Positions 10,681-21,795 of a stretch of 64,000 nucleotides of DNA are shown one piece after another. Below the pieces are notes generated by a model that worked only from the letters and a program-made list of their open reading frames with translations, was not told the origin of the DNA and ran no database searches. Every line of letters starts with the position of its first letter. Position 1 is the stretch's first letter. A program made the translations under genes and the position numbers. This DNA comes from Ambrosia x helenae (taxonomy: Eukaryota; Streptophyta; Magnoliopsida; Asterales; Asteraceae). The DNA is taken from contig CM061224.1 in the NCBI GenBank assembly GCA_030844895.1, forward strand, positions 24,819,992 to 24,883,991, read 5' to 3'.

Positions 10681-11520
10681 ATATAGGAGCAGGATCAAAT
10701 ACAAAGTAATGGGGATGAGATCGGTACCGTACCCGTACTTATACCCGTACCCGTACCGAAAATACCCATACCGAATTTGAACAAAAGTGGGTACGAGTAC
10801 GGTACCGAATATATAGGTACGGTACGGGTACGAGTACGGGTATCGGTACCAGTATTTCGGTACGGTACCCGTTTGGTACCATTTTGTTATTTTTTTTATC
10901 TTTTTTAAGCACTCGTACGGGTACCAAGTAGGTAAACAATTACGAGTATCAATACTATACGGGTACCAAATTGAAAATTTTGGTACGGGTACCAATATGG
11001 TACATTACCAAATAGGTAAAATTGATACGAATACCATATATACCATAATACGAAGTAAAACATATAATTAAATTCAATAGTATATAGAATTCGGTACCCG
11101 TACCATTTTTACCCGTACCGATACCGAAAGTACCGAATACCGAAATCAGTAAAAGTGGGTACCGATAGCTATACCGAGTACTCAAAATCGGTACGAGTAC
11201 GGGTACCGGTACAGGTACGATATGGGTACAGATATAGGTACTCGGGAAAAAATGCTCATCCCTACAAAGTAATACAAATGTGCGAAGGATGCGAAGGATC
11301 ACTTTGTACATGATAATTACGTAATGATAATTACGTAATTCCTTCATGAACATACAAAAACATTACGTAAAACGTAATTATCATGTACAAAGTGCATGAT
11401 AATTACGTAATGATAACAACGTAATGCTTTCATGAACATAAAAAACATTACGTAATTATCATGTACAAAGTTTCTTCGCATCCTTCGCACGTTTCTTTTA
11501 CTTTGTAGAATAACCGCCCC
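10681..11520. mobile_element. Palindromic MITE, interrupted by a hAT element
   Basis: Both arms share ATACAAAGTAA-like, GTGCGAAGGATGCGAAG and TTTGTACATGATAATTACG words in inverted order. The left arm is 10681-10709 plus 11273-11320; the right arm is 11440-11520. The middle has two further inverted ATTACGTAAT copies. Removing the nested insertion at 10710-11264 makes the two arms collinear. The outer ends sit in TA-rich DNA, so the exact target duplication cannot be read. Confidence 0.65.
10710..11264. mobile_element. Nested non-autonomous hAT built of GGTACC-rich repeats
   Basis: The ends are TGGGGATGAG and CTCATCCCTA, hAT-like inverted repeats. The 8-bp sequence CAAAGTAA flanks the element exactly at 10702-10709 and 11265-11272. 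The 555-bp interior is made largely of permutations of GGTACCCGTACC and GGTACGAGTACGG, which are self-complementary at many scales. No transposase is present. Apparent ORFs here are products of the repeat. Confidence 0.85.
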
Positions 11521-11529
11521 CTATATATA

Positions 11530-12259
11530 TCTATAATCTATAACTTATAATAAAAGAATTGAAGATTGATGAGTTGTCATTCAATGAAGGCCTAAGAAAG
11601 TCATTTTAATGACATGGCATTCAAGGAGACATTCTCCTCATTGAGTGTGCCATGTGTCATGTCATGTGGCAAATAAAAAATAAATAAATAATAATATAAA
11701 ACCTAATCTACTAAATTTAAATTGAGTTATTTTAGGAAAAAAATTTAAAAACAAATTTAAATTTTTCTCTCTTATATTTCCTTCCATAATTTTTAAACGT
11801 TAATATCTTTTATATACAAGATTTTTTAAAGAAAAAAATTACACCAAATTAACGAGCGTTTTATTATCTTTCCAACGAGTACCATAGTGCTATATAAAAA
11901 ACGGAGAAAAAAACGACTATTTTTTGTGGGGTTTCGTTCATACAGGAAAAAAACACAAAGTGTTCAGGTTATTCATTAATAATGTTTTTTCTTTTAAACC
12001 AGGTTCTTATCTACGATGTTGAAATTCAGCCCAATCGCCATGCTTTCATTGGAATTTTACTCTTTTAAAGATGCATAGGTATACTTCATCAAGAGAAGCT
12101 AAGAGAGAATCGCGCAACACTGCAACACATGGTGTCACCTTATAGCAAGGTTATTTTTTATTTATTTAATTACAAGAGTAATAATTATTACTATTAGTAT
12201 TAGTATTATTAGAATTGTTATATTTTTCAACCTCGGGACGCTCCCGGGATAAAAGCTAG
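11530..12259 (+). mobile_element. Non-autonomous Helitron
   Basis: The 5' end TCTATAATCTATAACTTATA follows an A. The 3' end has a GC-rich hairpin CTCGGGACGCTCCCGGG, a short spacer and terminal CTAG followed by T. This is the Helitron signature: TC start, subterminal hairpin, CTRR end, insertion between A and T. No Rep/helicase is encoded. Confidence 0.8.
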
Positions 12260-12955
12260 TATATATATATTGCAAAGGGATTAATCCTACATGTCATACT
12301 CTTATGCAATCTCTCTTTTGAGAAATGTCACATAGGATGTGATGTGACATCTCTAAACCAATTAAAAAAAAAAGAAATAAATATGATTTAACCTAATCTA
12401 TTATAATCTTTAAAATCTAAATATTAAACCTTTATTATTTTATCTCTCGTGTTTTCTCTCATAACTTTTAAACGTTAATATCTTTTATATACGAGATTTT
12501 TTAAAGAAAAAAATTACACCAAATTAACGAGCGTTTTATTATCTTTCCAACAAGTACCATAGTGTTATATAAAAATCAGAGAAAAAAATGACTATTTTTT
12601 GTAATCCGACAGGTATTGTGTCGGGTTTGGGATTAGTTTAAAAAAAATTGTGGGTTTGGGTCGGGTCTGGGATTAGGTGATACCCGACCCGATTACCCGA
12701 AACAACATACCCAAATACCCTAACTACGTACCCGATTATATACCCATGAATTTTTTAACGCATCACATAACCCTTAAACTAATGCGTTCGATATTTCAAT
12801 AATTAACTTTTTTTTCTTATTTCATGTTAGTTCTTTCTAGAATGATTTATTACAAACTTCCGAATTCATTTGTAATGGCACTAGGTTTATACCCCGGCGC
12901 AGAGATTCGTTTTTTTATATTTGAATATGATAACTTATGGCAGAGATTTGTTTAA

Positions 12956-13001
<46 letters not shown>

Positions 13002-13059
13002 TATTTTATTATGTTATATTAGATATTTCAACCCGGGACGCTTCCGGGATAAAAACTAG
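12260..13059 (+). mobile_element. Second, related Helitron (5' end uncertain)
   Basis: The 3' end CCCGGGACGCTTCCGGGATAA...ACTAG|T matches the preceding Helitron. Internal blocks are shared almost verbatim, for example AACGAGCGTTTTATTATC at about 11850 and 12523. A clear TC start was not found because the left edge lies in TA-rich sequence. The two form a head-to-tail pair. Confidence 0.65.
12957..13001 (+). repeat. (TAA)n microsatellite
   Basis: About 15 perfect TAA units lie inside the second Helitron, just upstream of its terminal hairpin. Confidence 0.9.
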
Positions 13060-13263
13060 TACTATATATTTGCTATGTTTATTATTATTATAACGTTAAT
13101 CATCATTTAAAAATTTGTTTATATAATACGTTAGGGCATAAGGGCCTTGTTTTTAAACTCGTACAAGGCACTTAAATCTTTAGGACCGGCTCTGACACTC
13201 ATGAGTTCACACAAGGCCTAGTGAGCCAATTTCATTTTTTATTCTCGTGTTACCTGTCATATT

Positions 13264-13976
13264 TGTTAGACTTAGGATTGATATTGCAGCCGAAATAAGA
13301 AGTTTTCTGAAATAATTTGTCCGAGCAATGAACAAACAACAATGAAACAATATCAAACAGGAATTATAATCAACACTTTAGGACAGAAACTTAATATTAT
13401 TGGATTGAACTTTTCGGAACAATCTTGGTGAATATTACAATACACAACATGTTCTATATATACTAAATGAATGGGTGTGTTCCTTGGACAGTTATATGTC
13501 GAATAGATATGTCAATACACAGCATGTGCTATATATACTAAATGAATGGGTGTGTTCCTTGGACAGTTATATGTCGAATAGATATGTCGTTTAACTGCCA
13601 TTTTTCTCTGATGTTTGCCGCCAAAATAACTAACTTTCCAACCGTTTTGATTCAGGGGCATAATGGTCTTTTTATCCCTTCTGCAGCCTTGTATTTTGTC
13701 GAACTATTCTGTTTTGTTGACAGATTCTTGTACTTCACTTATGTTCTTCCTTGCAACCTTGTTTGTGACCCATTTAACCCATTGTATTTGTGCAGCCTTT
13801 CTTTAATCCATATTGACCCATTTGCATACTATCCTAACTTAGTATATATAGTTATCTAATTACTTATGACTAACGTTAATCTCTATGTACATACACAGTT
13901 CATACAAACTAATACACACATCTATAAGTTACATATATACTAAATAAGAACATAAGTTTTATTTACAAGATTAACA
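13264..13976 (-). repeat. 3' LTR of the ARID element, with internal 75-bp tandem duplication
   Basis: It starts TGTTAGACTTAGGATTGATA and ends ACAAGATTAACA. A 75-base block ending TATGTCGAATAGATATGTC occurs twice in tandem at about 13437-13588, but once in the other LTR. Confidence 0.9.
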
Positions 13977-14034
13977 CTCGCCCCTAAATTAAACTTGTGT
14001 TATTCGTGTTCTTGGGCAAAGTTTCAATTGCTTC

Positions 14035-15390
14035 TTAAAGTGCTTGTTCAACTCTTGAAAAATCATACTTTCTTTTCTTCATTAGCTTCTTTGCGGTAAT
14101 CCAATCCCCGCCCATGTAAAGTGCATAATCCTCTTCAATTGAGTTGGAGTTTTTATTCAGCATTGACATCATCTTTGGCACTTCATAGTTCTGTCCATGG
14201 CTGTCATTTGCACTCGGTATTGAACCTCCTTGTTCAGCCAATTGTCTTGCTATTGTTTTTACACGATATTACCATTCCAAGACATCTAAATATTGAGCAT
14301 AGAGTATTCTCACCATGTCTTTGTCTTCATAATCCAAGCCCAATTCTTTTGCTATGACAACCCATAAATTATACTTTGAAACTCTTCGGTGTCCTCCTTC
14401 TTTCTTGACTAACACATATAAATCATACAAATCCACCCTTTTTCCATGTTTAACTCTTGGTGGTATTGGTCGATTCTCGACTCTTAGATAGAAATTTAAA
14501 AACCAATCTATCATTCTTAAAAAAGGATCCTTTAATACTTCTCTATGTGCCCATGGATACTCTAGATTTTCTATAATGTCTAAGAACTCCATACATTTTT
14601 CCATTGAATCTATGTTAATCTTATGAACTATGTTTTCCATCTTCTTCATGTTATTTTCGGAATCAATATCTAATTCTTCAAAGTATTGATTCAAATACTC
14701 TTCCTTTTTCTTTTCATGTTCATCATCTTCTTCTTTTAATTCGGTTAACATAGTTTCCTTTGAATCTCTATTCTCTTTTATATTCATGAATTGTATACTT
14801 TTTATCTTAAACATATTTTGCACATAACACTTGTTCCCTTCCAACTTCACTATAAAACCTTGTAATTTCAATTGTGACAAATTTAAAATGTTTTCTTCTA
14901 TATCCGTAGAGTGGAAAACATTTGGAATAATTAATGAATGATCACCAACCGAAATATCTACCATCCCTACTCCTCTTATAAACACTAATTGGTTTTTAAA
15001 TTGACTTTCCGCACCGAATGATTTGCTTATTTTCAGAATATGATCTAAATTTCCTACAACATGGTTATGAATGTTTGGACTTACATACCATATGTCTTTC
15101 CATGTTTGATCATCCGACCCATATAAGATATAATCATTACCACTACCGAATTTTTCAATAGGATAATAACTAATACCCGTATCAATAGCATCTTTGATCA
15201 ATAAAGCATTGTCATCCCTTTCCTTCATGTTACATGCACTAATTAAGTGCGCGGGTTCATGACAATAGTAGCACTTTCTTGTGTCGATTATGTTTCTTCT
15301 TATGGCCTCCCTTTTGTTTCGTTTATTCCTGACACGATTTATGTTTTGCCTTCTTGATGTAGTAAACGATAATTCAGAAGATTGGGACAT
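14035..15390 (-). pseudogene. Gag-like CCHC + inactive protease-like + ARID-domain protein, one in-frame stop
   Basis: The likely start is the ATG at 15390-15388 (MSQSSELS); the frame is open further upstream only because it runs into the LTR. Residues 40-53 form a CCHC zinc knuckle, CYYCHEPAHLISAC. Residues about 100-195 align with copia protease and its following strand pattern, but the catalytic stretch (WYxDSG-type) is replaced by WYVSPNIHNHVVG, so no aspartate remains. An acidic, Glu-rich linker (about 210-250) follows. Residues about 290-373 form an ARID DNA-binding domain, with IPPRVKHGKRVDLYDLY and VKKEGGHRRVSKYNLWVVIA. A TAA at 14271-14269 interrupts the end of the ARID; the same frame then continues 68 codons to 14035. 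The family probably encodes a DNA-binding gag-like protein; this copy may be truncated. Confidence 0.85.
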
Positions 15391-15456
15391 GTTGTTTCGA
15401 TTGAATGAGCAAGTAACGAATTGATTCAGAAAACAAACTGGCTCTGATACCAAATT

Positions 15457-16096
15457 TGTTAGACTTAGGATCGATATTGCAGCGGAAATAAGAAGTTTCC
15501 TGAAATAATTTGTCCGAACAATGAACAATCAACAAACAAACAACAATGAAACAATATCAATAAGGAATTATAATCGACACTTTAGGACATAAACTTAATA
15601 TTATTGGATTGAACTTTTCGGAACAATCTTGGTGAATATTACAATACACAACATGTTCTATATATACTAAATGAATGGGTGTGTTCCTTGGACAGGTATA
15701 TGTCGAATAGATATGTCGTTTAACTGCCATTTTTCTCTGATGTTTTCCGCCAAAATAACTAACTTTCCAACCGTTTTGATTCAGGGGCATAATGGTCTTT
15801 TTTATCCCTTCTGCAGCCTTGTATTTTGTCAAACTATTCTGTTTTGTTGACAGATTCTTGTACTTCACTTATGTTATTCCTTGCAGCCTTGTTTGTTACC
15901 CATTTAACCCATTGTATTTGTGCAGCCTTTCTTTGATCCCAATTTGCATACTATCCTAACTTAGTATATATAGCTATCTAATTACTTATGACTAAGGTTA
16001 ATCTATATACATACACAATTCATACAAACTAATACACACATCTATAAGTTACATATATACTAAATAAGAACATAAGTTTTATTTACAAGATTAACA
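15457..16096 (-). repeat. 5' LTR of the ARID element
   Basis: It starts TGTTAGACTTAGGATCGATA and ends ACAAGATTAACA, the same termini as the left copy. It is 640 bp long because it lacks the 75-bp duplication. On the minus strand its end is followed by the primer-binding site at about 15438-15453. Confidence 0.9.
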
Positions 16097-16101
16097 ATAT
16101 T

Positions 16102-18180
16102 TTCTATCTTTAGATAAACCCCACGTCATTCTCCTTGTCTTTCTAATCCAATTGTTACTCATCCTCCTGACAACACCCATCAGCCCAAACATTTTCGTGA
16201 TCATGCTTTGCTTCGTGCTTCACTCACTCATACTTCTAAGGCTACCACTTTCATACATGCTCATGAATGGTTGCCCTAGTGTGATGCTATACTTACAAAA
16301 GTTGTTTTCTTACACACTAACTAGTCCTGGATACTAATGTCAAGTCCTTTCCATATCACCGTTGTTGGTTGTAAGTAGGTTTATAGCATTAGAGGCTTCA
16401 TGATGGTTCCATCAACAGATATATATCCTGGTTGTTGCCAAGTGATTTCAACATACAACTGATATTGGATACCCTAAGATGTTTAGATCAGTTTTCAAGC
16501 TAACCACTATTGTCTTATTAGTTGGATTTCTCATCATTGGGATATTAGGCATGTCGACATCATCAACCTATTTATTCATGTAGACTTATCTAAGAGTGTT
16601 TATATTGCACAATCCTTTGTTGACTTAACTCCCCTACATCATATAAGCTTGTTGTAGAAGGCTCTTTATTGGGTTAAGCAAGTCATGCGAGATTGGTTTT
16701 CCAACCTATCGAGTTTTCATTTCATATGGATTTACTCTATGTATTTATGATACATCCTTGTTCGTCGATTATTTGTATTTGGTTGCTTTATGTGCTTTAA
16801 TATATTAACGACATAAACGTTAACGTTACTAGATTCCCCATCTTTTGTGGTCAATTTATTTGAGCATCTACACTCTCAGTTTGCCCTTAATGATTTGTGC
16901 ATGCTCAGTTTCTTTTAGGGGATACATGCCAGGTATTTGCATGATGTACATCATGCCAATCGTAACCAGTACAAGCTATGTTTACCATTTCTCTCTAGGA
17001 CAATAACTCTCCATATATATATATTAGTGTGTCTCCTGATAATCTCATTTAATGTCTATACTCCACTTATATGTCATATCATTGTTGGTACATTACAATA
17101 TTTAGTCGTAACTCATTCATAGATTGCTTATGCAGTCAGTAGGGTTTCCCAAATTATGCAGAAACCTACTGACTGGCACTACACCATGATTAATCATGTT
17201 ATTCAATATCTTAAGTGTACTATTACTTATGGTTGACTCTTTCCATGTATATGGGTCTTGTCATTCATGCTTATGTTGATGCTAATTGGGCTGGGTGCAT
17301 CGTCAAACCACCCATCTATAAGAGCCTAAGCACCATACAAGATATTTTCCGCTTTGGCAGTCAGCACGCCCTCAGGCTTCTGCCCCTCGTGATTTTAAAA
17401 CGCGTCTAGTAGGGAAGGTATCTAGCCCCATATAAGGAAGCTTTTGTTACCCTTCCCAACCGATATGTGATGTTACATCCACCCCCATAAGGAGCCCAAT
17501 GTTCTCACCGGCACATTGGGCCGTCTCCGACTCTAATACCATATGTAACAGCCTAAACAAAGTACCATACATTGTCCGCTTTGGCAGCCGGCACACCCTC
17601 AGATGTCTGTTCCTCACGGTTTTAAAACACGTCTGATAGGGAAGGTATCCAGCCCCATATATGGAAGCTTTCGTTCCCCATCCCAACTGATGTGGGATGT
17701 CATGTTTTTTACTTGCTCCAATCGCATTAGCTGGAGTTTCAAAAGGCAACACACTATCGCCCCTTCTAGTACAGATGTCGAGATCAGGCTTTTCCTCATG
17801 GTGCTGTCGAGTTCAATGGATTTTGTTTCTGCATGACCTCTGGTTATCTTATAGTTGGGCACCTTCTGTTTGGTGTGAGAAAATTAGTGTTACTTATCTC
17901 ATTGTTAATCTCTTAGTTAATCAATGCACCAATTGTTTCAAGATTGGCTCACATTTTATTCAGGATATGGTTTTGGCTCGGTCTCTCACTGTTCATTATG
18001 TCGCTATCACACATCAGATTACGTGCATTCTCACGAAAGGGTTGTCTTATACTCAATTTTCCTATCTTATATCCAAACTGGACATCGATATCATTCTTCA
18101 TATTATAGGTCATGTTACAAATGAATTTGTTAAGCTTTTTTGTTTGTTAGGTAGTTACTTCCTGAGTTAGCTATGTATAT
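16102..18180 (+). pseudogene. Heavily decayed copia RT/RNase H
   Basis: No long frame survives, but in order on the plus strand the translation shows VVGCK near 16360, then FIHVDLSKSVYIAQSFVD and KALYWVKQ near 16575-16690 (the RT region before the catalytic site), IVGTLQYL near 17080, AYVDANWAGC near 17270, and ISWSFKRQHTIAPSSTDVE near 17730-17780 (RNase H). Stops and frame changes are frequent. A TRIM element interrupts it between AYVDANWAGC and ISWSF. Confidence 0.75.
17317..17702 (-). mobile_element. TRIM (terminal-repeat retrotransposon in miniature)
   Basis: Two direct repeats of about 155-160 bp share CTTTGGCAGYCRGCACRCCC and GGAAGGTATCYAGCCCCATA words, at 17317-17470 and 17545-17702. 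Between them lie only about 75 bases, including a primer-binding-site-like TGGTATTAGAGTC (minus) and a purine tract next to the left repeat. This matches the plan and even the wording of the widespread plant TRIM family. It inserted into the copia relic; its own ends are mutated and no clear target duplication is left. Confidence 0.75.
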
Positions 18181-18600
18181 AGCGTATTGCGTAACATCTG
18201 ATAATTTGTATTCACTAAAGAATATCAACGCACTAAGAAAGTTTTATCTCATTTCTTCTATTCTTTACATCATTTATACTCATCGAATCTCCATGCCACA
18301 TAGCAAATAATATAGAAAAAAAATCATACTCCAATCTCTTTATTTCAATCTTCTTTGCAAAAAACTATAAAAAGACATAGCAAATATTATAGAAAAAAAA
18401 AGACATAATTCCACATTAATTCTTTTTTATACTTTAGGTATACTTTATACAAAAGATTGCATATTTTTATGTAAAGATTTTCTATCCCGGTCTTCAAGCC
18501 GCTTCAAAATTTGATTTTTAACTTTTATATAAAACTCTCATTAAATTAAAATATTCATTACGCCGCTGCTTCCTTTGCTTCAAAGGGTTTATAAATTTTT
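18181..18600. promoter_or_regulatory. AT-rich upstream region of the TTM-like gene
   Basis: No coding sequence was found. The region is strongly AT-rich and turns pyrimidine-rich (TTCTCTTCCTTCTCC) near 18628, typical of a plant promoter grading into a 5' leader. No TATA box stands out. Confidence 0.35.
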
Positions 18601-19702
18601 TAATAATATTTTATATTATATTTATTCTCTTCCTTCTCCAAGACCTGTCTGCAACCTGCAAATCCTGCAATTGTTCTGATTCCCATCAACAAAATCCCCT
18701 AATAATCCTAACCCTTTTCTCCAATCACACAACAAACTTGACCCATAACATCATTTGCACACTTTCTGTTTTTATTTTTTATTATTTTTGCAGAGCTCAA
18801 ATCTGCTGTGTGCAGCTCCAGGGTAACTCTGTGGACCCACCCCTTTTGATCAGTTGTTACTGCACCAAAAGGGATTCACTCTCATTGGTAATCTTGTTAA
18901 TTGCCCTTTGATGTGTTTTGTTGTTTTGATGATAAAGTTTCTTGCTTTTGTTTTCTAGGGGTTTAAAGATCCAATCAAAGTGTTTTTAAATAGTTGAATT
19001 GATGTGGGTTTTGTTTCTTTTTTATGTTGGGATTGAATCTTGAAGGTTTTAGTTTGTGATTTATGTTTGTTTTTACATTTAAGATTTTGATTTGAAAGAA
19101 TTTGAATGTTTGTTTGTTTTCGGTAGGGTATGTTTTGCTATTCAAAGTGGGGTCTCATTGCTTGTTGCCCGTTTGCCTGCTATTAAAATTTACCTTTTTT
19201 TCAGTTTTTTATAAATACATGAAAAAAATTGTTGTGAATTTTTTTGTAGAGAGGCTATGAGCATTTTAATTTGTAGTTATTGTGGGAAAGTTTACATATT
19301 TAGTAATTATTTATTTCTAAAAATAGGAAAAGATATCATTTTTTTAAATTGTAAACTTGTATGGTACTATTTTGGTATATGATGTTAAAGCTATTGAATA
19401 ATGGAGGAATTAGTCTATTTTGGTTTTAAAGTTTTATCAAAGTCATGTTTTATGACTTCTTATTTTGGTGACTTTTTGATGGTATTTTGTTTAATGTGAC
19501 TCAAACTCAATGTGTACATATTTATATGATATGATTGGTAGATAGATTATATAACAAATATATTGGAATTTTGGGTGAGTTAGGTGGTTGACTGATCTAA
19601 TTTATTGACCAGAAATATCTGTACTTTCATGTGTGTATAGTAGTATATTAGTATTCATTTATCGGTGTTGTTCTTCGCGCATAGGAAGCAAGCGTAGACT
19701 TA
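18601..19702 (+). other. 5' untranslated leader with a leader intron
   Basis: A CT-rich leader runs to about 18887, where CATTG|GTAATC is a good donor. The matching acceptor GCGCATAG| lies at 19684, 18 bases before the ATG at 19703. Leader introns are common in this gene family. The transcription start is not determined. Confidence 0.55.
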
Positions 19703-21764
19703 ATGACTCAAGAAATCACTATTGGCGATTTGGCATCAAGAAAGCAAGGTTTGTTGAAAGATCAAGTTCGTTTAGTTAAGAGAAAAGATTGTGACCGTTA
19801 TGAGATTGCAAGGATTCAAGATAATTTATCGTTCGAGAAGGGGTTCTTTGTTGTAATTCGTGCGTGTCAGTTGTTAACCCAAAAAAATGAAGGGATCGTT
19901 TTGGTTGGATTAGCCGGTCCTTCTGGTGCCGGGAAGACCTCGTTTTCAGAGAAAATACTCAATTTTATGCCTAATGTTGCTGTCATTTCGATGGATAATT
20001 ATAATGATGGTAGCCGAGTGATTGATGATAACTTTGATGGTAAGAATTTGTAATATCTTAAAATTTGTTACTTAGTTCATCATTATGTAGTGAATTTAGT
20101 TATGTTAATGCTTCTATATCTGTTTGTTTACAGATCCTCGGTTGACCGACTATGACACCCTATTGAAAAACATACATGATTTGAAAGAGGGGAAATCTGT
20201 TGAAGTTCCAATATATGATTTCAAGTCTAGTTTACGTACCGGTTACAGGTTTGTTTATTTATTTTCTTACAACCTACGCTATGCAAATATTCAGGGGCGT
20301 CTTTGGGGAGGTCCGAGGAGGCCAATCGGACAAGGTCCATAAATCTTGGGGGCATATTTAAAAAAAAATTCCTATATATATGTATATATTTTTTTATATA
20401 ACTCATTTAACACTTAAACATGGGCCTAAGGGGCCTTTTTTAACCACTTGGAGAGGGTACACAAATTTTCAGGGTGCCTCTGCAAATATTATAACTAAAA
20501 CAGTGATGGGACATCACCATATATTGGTATATGTAACTGTGAGCTGATGTGTGATAACAGGACACTTGAAGTCCCAGGCTCCCGTATCGTGATAATTGAG
20601 GGAATCTATGCTTTAAGCGAGAAGTTGCGTCCACTATTGGATCTTAAAGTATCTGTTACAGGTGGTGTTCATTTTGATCTGGTGAAACGCGTTTTAAGGG
20701 ACATACAACGTGTTGGGCAGGAGCCAGAAGAAAATAATCTACCAGATATCTGAAACGGTTTGTTCTATCTCATATATGAATATAATCAATAGATTAATTT
20801 AGAGAAACAGTTATCTTTTATCTTAAACGGGTCAAATGGGTTAAATAATATATTAGAGAAACAGGAAATGAGCCGAAAATCAACCAATGTTTTTTTAATG
20901 CAGTCATACAACCTTCTAGATGGTTATAAACTTAGAATTAGAAGAGTCAATGTAAATTAATTTTGTTTTGGGTCAACCCAGCCTGGCCTGTTTCGACACA
21001 TACCAAAAAGTGCACGTCTTGACCGAATCTGCAATGGTCCTCCTCGTATGCCACCTCTGCTGCAACATGTACCTGCATCGTTTCTAGAACTTTTACTTGC
21101 TATCCTTATGCAGGTTTATCCGATGTACAAAGCATTTATAGAACCAGACCTCAAGACAGCGCATATAAGAATCGTTAACAAGTTTAATCCCTTCACTGGA
21201 TTCCAGAGTCCAACTTATATTTTAAAGGTTTGAACTTTCTTCCAATGAAAATTAAATATGAAATATTTTTTGATGTTCAGGTTCTCAACGTTTTCTTGAT
21301 ACTTTCAGTCATCAAGAAACCTAACTGTGGATCAAGTGAAGTCTGTCATGTCAGACGAACATACGCAAACTTTGGAGGAGACTTATGATATATATCTTCT
21401 GCCACCTGGTGAAGATCCCGAAACGTGCCAATCATATTTGAGGATGCGCAATAGAGAAGGAAGATACAGTCTCATGTTTGAGGTTTGCTTTTGAATATTT
21501 CTATCAGTGGTGGCAGTTTTGACCCGTTTACCTAAATTGGGTTGAGTTTTGTTGTATTTTATCTCCTAACGGGTCAAATGGGTAAATGAATATTTTAGCA
21601 ATATATGATACAAGTCAAATGGGTTGAAAGGGTCATATGTATCCTTAAGTTTACCCAAATTGTATTAAAATCATTACATTCTCCTTAATCATTTTATTTT
21701 CATAAATATAGGTTTTCTAGTCATATTTATTAAATTTTGTTTATAAGTTATCTGAAAATGAACC

Positions 21765-21795
<31 letters not shown>

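Larger units (their letters stand above)
13264..16096 (-). mobile_element. Non-autonomous LTR retrotransposon carrying an ARID-domain gene
   Basis: This is a complete element: two related direct terminal repeats, a primer-binding site TGGTATCAGAGCCAG (minus, just inside the right repeat), a purine tract AATTTAGGGGCGAG (minus, just inside the left repeat) and an exact 5-bp duplication ATATT at 13259-13263 and 16097-16101. The 1.5-kb interior holds one gene and no integrase, RT or RNase H, so it must be mobilised in trans. The LTRs differ by several substitutions and one 75-bp tandem duplication in the left copy, indicating an older insertion than the copia at 38.8-45.2 kb. Confidence 0.9.

Noticed and set aside
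10663..11353. Tyr/Pro-rich minus-strand ORFs (RYPYSYPY-like) as a structural protein gene
   Set aside because: They are translations of the GGTACC repeat inside a TSD-flanked hAT element.
13542..13859. Plus-strand ORF in the left LTR of the ARID element
   Set aside because: Lies wholly in LTR DNA opposite to the element's coding strand.
17317..17702. Cassandra-type element with a 5S rRNA promoter
   Set aside because: The direct repeats lack 5S-like internal control sequences and match the ordinary TRIM pattern.
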